In this document: one piece after another, positions 44,661 to 55,316 of the stretch | Numbering within the stretch: position 1 is the stretch's first letter | Layout: the number at the start of each line of letters is the position of its first letter | Source: Endocalyx cinctus | Taxonomy: Eukaryota > Ascomycota > Sordariomycetes > Amphisphaeriales > Apiosporaceae | Length of the DNA stretch: 64,000 nucleotides | NCBI GenBank assembly: GCA_001600455.1 | Contig: BCKC01000008.1 | Span: forward strand, 1,027,345-1,091,344 | Reading direction: 5' to 3' | Position numbers and translations under genes: made by a program | The notes under the pieces: generated by a model | Databases searched by the model: none | Seen by the model: only the letters and a program-made list of their open reading frames with translations | What the model was told of the DNA's origin: nothing

Positions 44661-47152
44661 CGGGACGGAAAAGTCTTCCCGAATAGAGGAGATGAGGAAG
44701 AGGCAGGTATACGGGGGATTACGTTACTATATTGTCAGCCATTTTCAAGACGTGGCTGAGAGGCTATTTTCATAATACGTAAACGTAAACATCTTCAAAC
44801 AAACAGCCTATCCCAAGTCTTAGCCACGCGGGATATTTTTAATACAGGGGGATTGAAATATGATACTTAGGGTAAAAATAAGCCTCATGAATTATAATCC
44901 TGTAGGTTTCAGACTTTTCTCCTAGCGCCGAGATCAGTTCTCATAAATGACAACGCAAAAAAAATATCAATCAAGAAGAACATGCAGCACAATAGTTCTA
45001 TGTAAGAGCGTTAATCCTTTTTTATTTATTTATATACATATATACGCTTCCTCGTGAAACAACTCGCCTCAATATATAGTGTAACCGCTGTTGCAGTTAT
45101 ATACTACCTACTATGTATGTAATTGCACAACCTCATGTTCAGAGAATCCAGATCGTATTGCAGGTGTAATCGTGTTTGTAGGATCACAAACACTCCAGTA
45201 AACAATTTTTGTTCCAGGCAGCTGCGTTTCTTTTCTTTTTTCCCTCTCTTATAATTACCGGGAATAGGAAATGGGACGCTGCCCATTTGCCGGATCGGAG
45301 AGATGCTGACGTCTAGCTATGTCGATCAACCAGTACCCTGGAAATATCCATCTCCCCTCTCCACCTCCCATCCACCCCTTAAGTCGCGAAGGGAGAAATG
45401 CAACCTCGACATTTACATAGTACTGTATTAGAATGGACAGCATAGCATAATTTAATCATGACGTCTAAGGCGGAAATAATTGTCTCGGCTCATCGGAGAC
45501 AGTAAAATATTCTCTCTTTTTGTATCGGTTACAACTTCTTTTTCTTTTTCTTCATACCGTATAACTTATAGACTGTGTGTCTTTTTTTTTTCTCCTCTCA
45601 TTGAGTAAATCTCTCCAATTCTTCCCACCAAACAAACGTGATACAAACACGATTTTGGGCGTCGGTTACACTTAAACGTAGTTTTCTTTCCTTTGTAGCA
45701 CAGCACATGTGCCCGAGGGCATCTCCGAAGAAGCCTTTTTTTCGTCGAGCTTTGCTTCCTTATGCGGTATCCTCATGCATCCCTATTATTTAATTGACCT
45801 GTCAACTCGAATAGAGGTTTCACGGACGTGTGCCTTGCACATAAGTTTTGTTTTGTTTTCACTAGTAACAATAAGTAGGGCCGAACTACCTCGTGGTTCA
45901 TTTTTTTTTTGGGATTTATTTATTTTCATTATTTTATTTCTCTTGTAATGGAATGGTAAGATAATAATTATATTTCCCACGCATTCTTACCTGTAAGATT
46001 TCCCTCTCTTCGATATTTCTCTCGTTGCCAAAGTGAAAATCCCTTCCGAGGAAGAAAAAAAAAAGACAGAGCTCGATCTCCCCTGTTGTCGTTTGCGAGG
46101 TCTAGAGTAGACTATCGCTTCTAGCTGAGATCCCAGATTAGACGGGATTACTATCCAGGGTTGTGGAAAGTATTACACAGCCGCGATGGCAGCAGAAGCA
46201 AGAAAGGGGGCTGCTCTCGCCTACCTAGAACCCGTATTACTTGAGCACATTCTTTTTTTTTTTGTCCCTCTTCCCCATTGTAGTACCACCATTCTAGTAG
46301 ATGGCGCCACGCGTATGTGCGGTCCCTATAGCCACTCGCATCTCGTCACTTTTCTTTTGTTCTATTAGTATAGACCCGCGTTTGTTCGCCTTCTCTTCCG
46401 TAACCCGCGCCTCTGTATTAGCGCAATTGACGATTTCTATGCCGCACTTTTCTTATATATAAGAAATAATAATAAAAAAAAAAAACTTACTGTGGCGTTG
46501 AGTTGTCCATCGTAAGTGAAAGGCACGAATCGGATGGCAGATATAAAACGGATCTAATACACAGTTCGATTGGAGAGACTGTGTGAAAAAGAAGAGGAAA
46601 GGTAATGCGGCATATGCATTGGAATCCCCCTTGCTCCTGTAAAATGGCACACACCACACAAACATTACATTTGGTTATTTTTCTCTCTCTCTCTTTTCTC
46701 TCCCCGGGCTCCTCCACGTTAACCAGATCCATCTAGGAGGTTCTTTTCTCCTTAATGAATCTCATAATGCCAAATGCCAATCCCTCGAACTGGCCCATAT
46801 ATATCTGTTGACGTGTGTCACATTCTGGACACAGATCACCCCGCTTGTCTCGTCTCTCTTCTCTCCATATATTTCACTGTTTAGGTATATTTAGTCTACC
46901 AATTCTGCCCTGAAGATCAAGATCTGCGTGAATCAATCTCAATCCTCCCTCATTTCCCCAGGTTCTCTCCCCCCAACTTGGTACTATCTTTCTTCGCCGA
47001 AGGTAGCAACTTTGTCTTGGGGGCTTAGTAGGGTTTGATCTATCCCATCCTTCTCTTAAATACCATTTCAAGTCGTCATCATTTGATCTTGGATCTCGAT
47101 TTCTTGATCGATCTCTCGAAAATCGAAAAACAAAGCTTCATCCATCACGATC

Positions 47153-48859
47153 ATGAATTTTACCAACCCCTTCGATAGCACTCGCCAGACTCAGGTGTCG
47201 TCAGAGGCTGCTACTAGCAGTACGAGACAGTCAAGGAAGTCGAGTCTTGGCTGGAACTTTTCTTACCCTCGACCGGGGGACGGACAGGTGACGGTGATGA
47301 TGACGGCTAGTGGTAGTAATAGTAGCAATAATCGACACGAATCGAGCGATAGTCGATCGTCTCTAGCCTCCAATGGCTCCTCGGTGCCGGGGATGATGAC
47401 AGACTCGTCAGCCGAGTCTGACGTTTCTTTCGAGGATGACTGCCACTACAACACCTCGGCCAGCGAGCTCTGGGATAGCTTCTTTCCGGAGAACACGTTC
47501 TCTCCAGACCAGGAGTATCCGGCCGTTCTAAGGACCTCTCGGAACCGTGATTATTTCAACTTCAGCGTCAATTCCTCCCCTTCTTCCACTTCAAGTCAGC
47601 GCCGGTTGTCGTCTCAGGATAATAACCAGAACGCGGAGGACGATACTATCCAGATATCTTCCCTGGTAAATCAAAATATCAGGACGACCAAGATTGCCAC
47701 CGCGGAGCTCGCGGCAGCAACAACAAGAACAATAAAAACGATAACAGCGACAGACCGAGAAGGCGTGGTGGTCGCCTCATCTTCATCCTCTCCACCGCGG
47801 CATCCGACCCGGAAGGCCCCGGTGACGTACTCGGTCTACCCAAAACCGTCTCTCACGGACCTGAGACGCGCGCCTCTACCACCTCGGACGTCATCGCTAG
47901 GTACCGCGGACCCTCCCTCACCACCCCGGCGACTCCATCTTCTCCGGGGTAGCAAATCAAGCGCGGCCCTCAGGTCCAACAACAGCAACAAATCGACACT
48001 GCTTCAGCCGCTATTCATCCCCCCGCCCCCGATATTCTCCACCTCATCTAAAACAACAGCAGCGACAAACTCGACGTTATCCCCTCCGCCGTCGGCAAGC
48101 ACGTCCTCGTCTTTCGGAACCGGAAGGACATCGACTAAAGCGTCTACATCCGTACCGGTATCGCCGGTCTACCACTACCCAACATCGGGTTCAAGACCGA
48201 CGCGGGTTAATAATAGTAATAATCCCAACAACAACGTCGGGACACCGCGCCAACAACTGCGACCGCAGAAGAGCCAACCCAACCTAAAACTCTCCTCGGC
48301 CGTCTTCCGCGCCAACAGCAACGTCCACCCGCCGTCACCCCCGCGCCCGCAGGCCAGAGCGCCGACGTCGGCCGCCAACCTCGCCGTCTCCCACAACCCG
48401 ACGCCGCCGCTCACGCCCCTATCCCCGCCCCCTCGCTACCTCGAGCCGCTCGCGGACCGCGCGTCCCCGCCGTCCCGGCCCGCGCGCGCGCCCGTCTCGG
48501 TCTTCGACTTCGACGACTCGGACGCCGAGGGCGGCGGCGGGCCGAAATTCGCGAGGCGGTTAGCGAGGGGTTTGCATCATCGGAAGAAGAGCGGCAGTCG
48601 AGAGCGGGAGCAAGAACAGACCCAATATCAATATCAGCAGCAGCATAAACGCAAGACGTCTAAAGCCGACGTCGTATCCGGGAGTATAAGCCAGGGCCAG
48701 AGCGCTAATAGCAGCTTCTGCGACGAGGGGAATTTGGGAACGGGCGCATCGACGTCGGACGATAGGGAGGTCGACGAGAAGAATGGTGGGAGCGGCGAGA
48801 GTCCGTCTCGGAAGCGGGGTGGGAGCTTGGGAAGGATTTTTGGGCTGATGAGTCGTTGA
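47153..48859 (+). CDS. Ser/Pro/Asn-rich, largely disordered protein, function unknown
   Basis: Single exon, 568 residues, with ATG after a long CT-rich leader. No signal peptide or membrane segment. The N-terminus holds RKSSLGWNFSYPRPGDG and an acidic patch (SAESDVSFEDD) with SASELWDSFFPENTF. The middle is Ser/Thr/Pro-rich with many SPPP and RxxS elements likely to be phosphorylated. Near the C-terminus is a conserved-looking block, PVSVFDFDDSDAEGGGGPKFARRLARGLHHRKKSGS, then a Gln/Tyr run (QTQYQYQQQHKRK) and a basic end (SRKRGGSLGRIFGLMSR) that could be an amphipathic helix. The third-base GC content climbs sharply between 48300 and 48560. Function unknown; a signalling or cell-polarity scaffold is only a guess. 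Confidence 0.75.
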   Translation: MNFTNPFDSTRQTQVSSEAATSSTRQSRKSSLGWNFSYPRPGDGQVTVMMTASGSNSSNNRHESSDSRSSLASNGSSVPGMMTDSSAESDVSFEDDCHYNTSASELWDSFFPENTFSPDQEYPAVLRTSRNRDYFNFSVNSSPSSTSSQRRLSSQDNNQNAEDDTIQISSLVNQNIRTTKIATAELAAATTRTIKTITATDREGVVVASSSSSPPRHPTRKAPVTYSVYPKPSLTDLRRAPLPPRTSSLGTADPPSPPRRLHLLRGSKSSAALRSNNSNKSTLLQPLFIPPPPIFSTSSKTTAATNSTLSPPPSASTSSSFGTGRTSTKASTSVPVSPVYHYPTSGSRPTRVNNSNNPNNNVGTPRQQLRPQKSQPNLKLSSAVFRANSNVHPPSPPRPQARAPTSAANLAVSHNPTPPLTPLSPPPRYLEPLADRASPPSRPARAPVSVFDFDDSDAEGGGGPKFARRLARGLHHRKKSGSREREQEQTQYQYQQQHKRKTSKADVVSGSISQGQSANSSFCDEGNLGTGASTSDDREVDEKNGGSGESPSRKRGGSLGRIFGLMSR

Positions 48860-48886
48860 ATACGATTTTGGGATATCTTTCTCTTT

Positions 48887-48900
48887 CCCCCCCCCCCCCC
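48887..48900. repeat. Poly-C run (14)
   Basis: 14 consecutive C 28 bases after the stop of the preceding gene, in its 3' untranslated region. Confidence 0.85.
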
Positions 48901-49807
48901 TTTACGTTCGTTTGTATTTTTTTTTTCGATTCTCTAACCGGTGTCTCTCACTTTATTTTTTTTTCTGTTATGTGTATGGCTTGTATGATTTGGATGAATT
49001 ACTATTTGGACTCGATGATGGATGAATGCGGTTTTTTTCTTATCGTTTTGAGAGGGGGTTTGGGACGAAGTAACGAAACGGGGATACGAGAGAAAGGGAG
49101 CATTGATGTTAACATACGTTGGACGACAAGTTTAGTCGCCATGTCACGACGGGAGGGAAGAGAATTGTGAACGGGTGAAACGTTCAAGGAATCTCTTTTT
49201 TTATGTAAAACCAACGGCAGGGAAAAAAAGGGTACAAGGAGTATCAATCTGCGAGCTTCTTCTTCTTCTTTTTTTTTTTTTGCTCTCTAATACTTTCTGT
49301 TTCTTTTCTCTACATTGTATAGATATTATCATATCTGCTTCACCAACTGGGTATCAAGAAAAAATGGTAGAAAAAAAGGGGGGGTTGTATAGATAGAGGG
49401 TTGCAAGACCCTGAAAGCTTGTCTTGAGTTAAAAAGCCGGCTGAGGGTGGAAAATAGTTCCAGCAATGGACTGGTAATTGTTCACATTTAACTAAAAGGC
49501 AAATAGAGAAAAGCAAAAAAGCAATGATTTCACCATTTATATCTCGTCTCTTTCGGAGAGGAGTAGAACAAGTGTCACAGTCCAGATAATTAGAAAGTCA
49601 ATCATGTGAAATTACTAGAAGTTCAAGCTTCCATTATAATCATTAATCCATATCGCATCGAATCTCGTTGAAAACAGCTATATAAATAACACCATCCAAA
49701 TTCCATATCTCATGTAATAGAGTAATTTTCAACGCCGCAGTGATAAAACTCCTAATCAGCCGCGCGGCATACAAATCAATCTATCTCGTAACCCATTAAA
49801 GTTCTTT

Positions 49808-49828
49808 GATCCGTGATCCGTGATCCGT
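49808..49828. repeat. Tandem GATCCGT, three copies
   Basis: Three perfect 7-bp copies, followed by a partial copy (GATTACCG). Confidence 0.85.
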
Positions 49829-50109
49829 GATTACCGTTTGACCTGTTTATCCATAAATCCATTAATATTTTTTCTCTCTCTTTTTTTCTTTTAAAGAACC
49901 ATAAATCCATAAGTTGGTATGTTTCCGATTTCTCCGTTTTTCGTTTCGATTAATACACGTGTAAATATCCATGCGTCGTTATCATATAAAAAAATATCGT
50001 TCACCCTTCTTCTGTCGCGATTATTACGAGTGAATGTTTTTATACAACAGTCGTCGAATATGGAAGAGTGTGAGAAGAAGAGAAAAAAAAAGGGACTCGA
50101 AGGATTCTC

Positions 50110-52878
50110 TCAACGACCAAAAAGTGAAGCGCTATCCTTAGGCAAAGGCAGCGAGATGAACTTTCCTCTCACTTTCTGGTCGTACTTCTTGAGAACCGAG
50201 TTATTGACGGTATACTTGCTATAACGTTTGATACCGAGGCGTTCGTCCCCGACGTTTCCGCGTCCGAAGGTCCACCGACCCTGCCTGTGCCAGTCGCGGC
50301 CGAAGTCGAGCTGGCCTTGGAGGTCACGGCGACGGCCGACCCGTTCGAAATCGAACGCGCGGTCCGTCCGCAGCTGCTCGTTGCAGCAGAAGCTGATGAT
50401 CTCGGCGAGGCAGGTCACGGCGTGCGGGAATCGGAATTGATCCCTTCCGGGCACGAAGGAGATCAGCGCGGCGACGTATAATACGAGCAGCGTCAAGATG
50501 ATGGCGAATACCGGCACGTTGGGGTAGACGCGGACCACGCCGGTGTTTGGCGTCAGCGCCATGAATAATCCACCGCCCAGGACGGGCAGCAGAACGAATA
50601 TCGGCGACAGAAACGTGATGAGCGCCACTCTCCAGTGCTTAAGCTTTATCGCTTTGTAGGTCGACTCCCAAGGGAGGCACGCGGCGTAATCTAGAAGAAG
50701 CGATGTCTCCGCCCTCGACCCCTCGGGCCGTGCGAGTTCGCCCCACGGGGCTAGAATCCGCAGGTGCATGTCGAGGGATTGGAATGAGAGGAAAAGCAGC
50801 AGGCCAAGCAGCGAAGGGAGAAAAGAGTAGAGGAAATCGGCGGGCGAGAATGCGCCAGCAAGAGGAGCGGAGCTCAACCCAGGGAGAAAGCCGCGCCGCA
50901 AATCCGTGGCGGGCGCGAATGAAACCGCGAACAAAACAATCAGTAAGACTGCCCCTACCACGGCGTAAAAGATGACCTGGTTATCTCGGAAACACCAAGG
51001 TAGGTAGCGGTAGCGTACATTTGACGCACCCGATCGAGAGTCTGGACGTAATGGTGCATAGTCCTCATCATTCTTTCTCTTTTCCGCCCAAACTTGCCTG
51101 TCCAACTTCTCCATTTCAATCTCGTCGTCGGTAGTCGGTACGCCGATTCCGTAGAACAGGTTGTTTAGGGGCTCCTCGGGAGTAGTCCAGAAACCAAGTC
51201 TCTCGGCATTTCCGTCAAGCACCTCGCGCATCGTCTGCCGGCTGGCTGCGGTTTCGAGGCCGCGATATTGCGGCAATGAGTTGCTTTGCGACACGAGGAA
51301 GATGATATCTGCCAGCGTTCGGAGATCCCAGTCTTCCATCATGCCCGTCTTCCTATGGCGCCAGTGGACAAGTAGGACAACGACGGAGAGGACGAACGAA
51401 ACATACAGGGCAACCAACGTCCAAGCGACGCCTTGGACAGTTGACCAAATCCAGACTCCATCTATTAGCACAACAGTATAGAGCCCGCTCAACAGCGGAA
51501 GCGTGATGGCCATAAGCCAAAATATTAGTATCGGAACCCAGGTGTGCCAGTCGCCGAATAATTGCGGCCAGAGGAATGACTTGGGGTAGAGGGGAAGGAA
51601 TACGGCATTCCGGCGTTCACGGCGGTCGTCCGAAGCCATGGCGGAGAATGGGGTAAGCCGATGTATAGCAGCCGAAAGAGACTGCGCGTAAAAGAACAGG
51701 ATGGCCCCGACTAGTTGCGGTAAAACCCTGAAAACAAAGTATTTTCCGTCATAAATAGAACCGTAGGCGGTCAACCCATTTCGACCTATGGAATACACGG
51801 CGGAGAGGACCAAAGCCGCGACCATCAACGTACACAGAGTAGCGAACAGTAACAAGGACCGACATCGTAAAATCCAGGGTTTGTATTTTAAGGAAGGTGT
51901 GTTATGCTCTAGTTTCTCCATGTCTATTTGGGCTACGTCTTCTGGTCGAACGACGGTTTGCCAGACATCCACGTTTCTCGGCGGGCTATGTTCGAAGATG
52001 GGCATCTGTTGTACGAAGACATCGGGGTCGGGAGGGTTTTCGAAATTGAACTCAGGGAAGGATCGGACACTCCTAATATCCTTGCGGCGTTCTCTTCTGG
52101 ACCAGAGCAGATCTTCAGCACTGGGAGACTTGGAGTGAGACCGAAGCGAACTAGGAACCCTTACACTTGGCGATCTCACGCCATCTGCCGCCCTTATCGC
52201 TGACATCGGAGTAGGAGCCTTTATACTTGGCGATCTCACGCCGTCTGCTGCCCTTATCTCCGTCATCAGAGGAGTCTGAGCGGATTGCGAGATGTCCGAG
52301 CTTCGTGGACGAGGAGCTTCTCGTTGCGCTCTGACGTACGAAGAAAATCCGCCGGACGAAGGTCCTTGCGATATAGTCCCATCATCATTCTCGTGAGCTC
52401 GTGTTAAGGCGTCTATGGCGTATCGAAGATAGGGACTATCGTCCACACCGGGAGTGACCATTCCGGCGGCCCTTGCTAAGTCGTCTTTAAAATCTCTGAG
52501 GAGTAAAGGATCTCTCGGAGCAGTCATGAACATCGGCGGTGGAAATGATGACATAGAGGGAGGAGATGCTAGAGGATATGCGGCATTGTTGGATATGGTG
52601 GACTGGTTACCGTACAATCGATCCGGGCCATACAACTCTGGTTCAGAAGGAGAAGAAGCTGTGGGAAAGGAAGGTGCTGACGGAGGTGTCGGTGCGAATC
52701 TTATGGCGGTTAGGTGAGAGGAAGAGGTTGGTAAATCCGACTGAGCACCAAATTCCCTCGATTGAGGAGGATTGTGGACGACGGTGGCTTGAGAACTAGT
52801 GGGGGGATGTTCGGTGGTAGATCGGTCATGTCTACTAGATGGTAAGGTTTCTAAGGATGTTAATGTTGAGTCAAACAT
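50110..52878 (-). CDS. DUF3433 polytopic membrane protein
   Basis: Single exon, 922 residues from the ATG at 52878 (the open frame starts two codons earlier on TTG). The first about 330 residues are Ser/Pro-rich and disordered, with a 20-residue tandem duplication (IRAADGVRSPS twice). Two related membrane halves follow. Each opens with a hydrophobic helix (LRCRSLLLFATLCTLMVAAL; VIFYAVVGAVLLIVLFAVSF) and continues with a loop and 3-4 further helices (LPQLVGAILFFYAQSL; FLPSLLGLLLFLSFQSLDM). LADIIFLVSQSN and LAEIISFCCNEQ close the halves, and W-x3-RHRKTG and GFWTTPEEPLNNLFYGIG are also typical. This two-fold layout is that of DUF3433, a fungal family of unknown function, probably at the plasma or vacuolar membrane. 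Convergent with the upstream disordered-protein gene. Confidence 0.9.
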   Translation of the reverse strand: MFDSTLTSLETLPSSRHDRSTTEHPPTSSQATVVHNPPQSREFGAQSDLPTSSSHLTAIRFAPTPPSAPSFPTASSPSEPELYGPDRLYGNQSTISNNAAYPLASPPSMSSFPPPMFMTAPRDPLLLRDFKDDLARAAGMVTPGVDDSPYLRYAIDALTRAHENDDGTISQGPSSGGFSSYVRAQREAPRPRSSDISQSAQTPLMTEIRAADGVRSPSIKAPTPMSAIRAADGVRSPSVRVPSSLRSHSKSPSAEDLLWSRRERRKDIRSVRSFPEFNFENPPDPDVFVQQMPIFEHSPPRNVDVWQTVVRPEDVAQIDMEKLEHNTPSLKYKPWILRCRSLLLFATLCTLMVAALVLSAVYSIGRNGLTAYGSIYDGKYFVFRVLPQLVGAILFFYAQSLSAAIHRLTPFSAMASDDRRERRNAVFLPLYPKSFLWPQLFGDWHTWVPILIFWLMAITLPLLSGLYTVVLIDGVWIWSTVQGVAWTLVALYVSFVLSVVVLLVHWRHRKTGMMEDWDLRTLADIIFLVSQSNSLPQYRGLETAASRQTMREVLDGNAERLGFWTTPEEPLNNLFYGIGVPTTDDEIEMEKLDRQVWAEKRKNDEDYAPLRPDSRSGASNVRYRYLPWCFRDNQVIFYAVVGAVLLIVLFAVSFAPATDLRRGFLPGLSSAPLAGAFSPADFLYSFLPSLLGLLLFLSFQSLDMHLRILAPWGELARPEGSRAETSLLLDYAACLPWESTYKAIKLKHWRVALITFLSPIFVLLPVLGGGLFMALTPNTGVVRVYPNVPVFAIILTLLVLYVAALISFVPGRDQFRFPHAVTCLAEIISFCCNEQLRTDRAFDFERVGRRRDLQGQLDFGRDWHRQGRWTFGRGNVGDERLGIKRYSKYTVNNSVLKKYDQKVRGKFISLPLPKDSASLFGR
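52149..52268. repeat. 60-bp tandem duplication inside the DUF3433 gene
   Basis: Two copies with exact 60-base spacing (TTACACTTGGCGATCTCACG at 52161; TTATACTTGGCGATCTCACG at 52221) and a few substitutions. In-frame, giving a duplicated 20-residue Ser/Pro/Arg segment in the disordered N-terminus. Confidence 0.85.
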
Positions 52879-55316
52879 TTCCAATATATGTATATATAAA
52901 AATGATATAAAAAAAATTAAGAAAAAAACAAAAATAGTTAACCTAGAAGGGAATGTTGAGATTAGTGAGACATACGATTAGAATCAACATATATGTTTTG
53001 AGAGTTCATGGTGACAATGACAGCGTCATTTGACGCTGGACGTGCAAGTATTCCGTATTCGTTGTTCGGTCGAATTGGTTGATATTTGTAAATAGATAGA
53101 CCAATTAACAGTTATGATTATGGTATCTTGCAGGAAATCTTGGGCGAGACGCATGATGGGTAGATTTGAGAAAGAAATATGGATGGAGGTTGACAGCTGT
53201 TCGTGCATATATGAGAGGCTGGATATGGGTATGAGAGGCGGGTACGACGAGAATTGGAAGGTTGGGTATAAGCCAGCCACCATTAAATTCTACATGAAAC
53301 ACGTATTTTTACTCCCATATTCATAAATAATACGGAATAAAATATATATTTATTTTCTTGATTTTTATATTTGATAATTGATAATTGATATATACTCTAT
53401 ATACTATATATTAAACTTACCAAGAGTGACTATTTTGTATAGTTTTTCATCTTGATTTTCTTAGGGATGAAAATATCCTCATATGTTTTTTTAGACGACC
53501 AACACATCCTTGCGCGGGCAGCTATAGCTGTAGCTGCGCTATAGTAGTATAAACTAGTATAAACAGGGCTACGTCGCCGTTACCAGTGGGGTAGCTTTGG
53601 AGCTGTCGCCCAGTCACCTACTAACATAAACAGCTAAGCTGATAAAGCTGCTTACGGAGTAGGTACCCACTTGACCACCTCACTAAGTCACCAAACTTAA
53701 AGTACAGTTGGTTTCTTAGCTAAACAAAGCTTAGCCTGTCGGGCCTGTCAGGCCATCTAGCTGAAAGAGAGCTGTGCTTGACAAGGTGTATTACTGTGCA
53801 TATTCACCATCTGATAGATAACTTTTTACTATTCTGACTGTCTGTGTGCCTATATCATATCCCCATGAAACTTTTATCTGGAACGAACAAGTAATATGTT
53901 TCTTAATATTCCTATATCATATAGTTATATATATTTAAGTATGCAATTATAGATGAAAGTGGGATTCCGTTGCCTGGCGACTTCCTAGGAAACCACTCAA
54001 CAATATATTGCGTAGTTACCGAATACTTAACTTAGGTAATTCATAGAGCAGAGAAGACTGTCTTGAAACTTACGATGCAAACGAAAGATTCAACACCTGC
54101 ATCAATACCCTATCATTCTCTAGCTTTATCTTCAGGTATACCGTATATGTCGAAATTTACTCTACGATAGGCCTGAAAATTAAAATAGTATATTGAGTTA
54201 AGTAACCTATCTAGCATAGATGAGTTAATTTGTCACTGCTGCGATACCACATGTGGGGAGTTCTTTACTGACGCCTTGACCTTGGCTATATGTCCTCTTC
54301 GATAATAGACGGGCTTTTGGTCTCCCCCCTTTCATCCGTTCTCTGCTTGGTCTCATACAAGCTTCAACCAGGGGCCGCTATTGGTCACGGCTGTATCATT
54401 CCATGCCCCGATATCATCATCATGATAGTTGCGAATGGTCTATTCACGGATATGACAGTACGCTCACTAGCACTGCCGATTCCTCCCTTAGTGTCTTGAT
54501 CTGGTCAACCAGTCATCTCGACGCTCTTCAAAGCGTGCTGAGGAGAGTATCCCATTACCTGTGAGCATTGCGCCTCGTGATGAATAATTAATCCTATAGT
54601 CGTCATAGATTTGATTGACTTCCTGAACATGTCTTTGAACAAGTAAACCACATTCTGCCTCCGTTTTCAGGTCAATGCGAGAAGAAGTCTGCAATAATAT
54701 CACCAATGCTTAGCCTAACCAGAGTAGACTCCATATTGCCAGATCAACTTTCATACCTGCCATCTTAATAACCTACCAGCATTGGTTCTCTGCAACAATT
54801 AGACATGGAATTTATAACGCAGTACGACAACATACCAATATTTTATTGGTGTTTTGGTGATATATACGATGCTGGAATGGATTGGCAGGAGATGTAGTCG
54901 ACAAAAGTGGTGCCCGTTTTTAGTTTCACCGGCTGTCTCAAACAACCTTATATGTAGGAACCAATCGGGATTGAAGTCGAAGGGCTTGAATGTCTCGCAA
55001 TAACGCTGCTCACTTCCGGAAGAGATAGTGTCATGGCATGTAACCCGCCTCGAGCACGATTGGATCGGCAATGTTCAACTACCATCGATTATTGAAGATG
55101 TCGATCTCAAGCTGTTTATTCGGACTCGACCAAGTAAACAAATTGTTATAAAATGTAGTCAATCGAACCTCGAAAGGATGAATCTGAATCAGCAGACTCC
55201 AGCAGAAGCAGAAGCAGAAGCAGCAGTCGCAACGGGAATCATCAGCCAAGCCCAACACAATTCATACCAGGAGCTTACTTTCCAGAGTTTTACCAAAACA
55301 AATCGTCAATTTCACG
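52879..55316. other. 2.4-kb spacer upstream of the cysteine-module precursor
   Basis: Divergent promoters of the DUF3433 and precursor genes lie here. AT-rich, with a GCAGCTATAGCTGTAGCTGC palindrome-like stretch near 53518-53537, a TTGATAATTGATAATTGATA tandem near 53371-53390, and weak open frames at 54488-54706 (-) and 54799-55071 (-) that may be relics of a decayed gene but match no family. AGCAGA repeats (55201-55226) lie in the probable 5' leader of the precursor gene. Confidence 0.45.

Larger units (their letters stand above)
41274..47152. other. 5.9-kb spacer, largest gene-poor stretch
   Basis: It is AT-rich with many homopolymers. It holds two weak open frames (43250-43489 and 44304-44660, listed separately), a cluster of three small hairpins at 42025-42080, TACCTAGGTA at 42252-42261, TAGGTACCTA at 42914-42923 and TACCTAGGCA at 42975-42984. 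No transposase, reverse transcriptase or terminal repeats are recognised. It must contain the missing 5' end of the coiled-coil gene and the promoter of the gene at 47153. Confidence 0.45.
48860..50109. other. Tail-to-tail spacer with C run and GATCCGT triplicate
   Basis: A 14-C run at 48887-48900 follows the stop of the upstream gene, then several T runs. GATCCGT is repeated three times at 49808-49828. No gene recognised; open frames here are low-complexity. Confidence 0.5.

Noticed and set aside
45709..45948. 79-codon plus-strand frame ending in a hydrophobic stretch
   Set aside because: The hydrophobic end comes from a T-rich tract; the start is GTG-like context with no conserved features.
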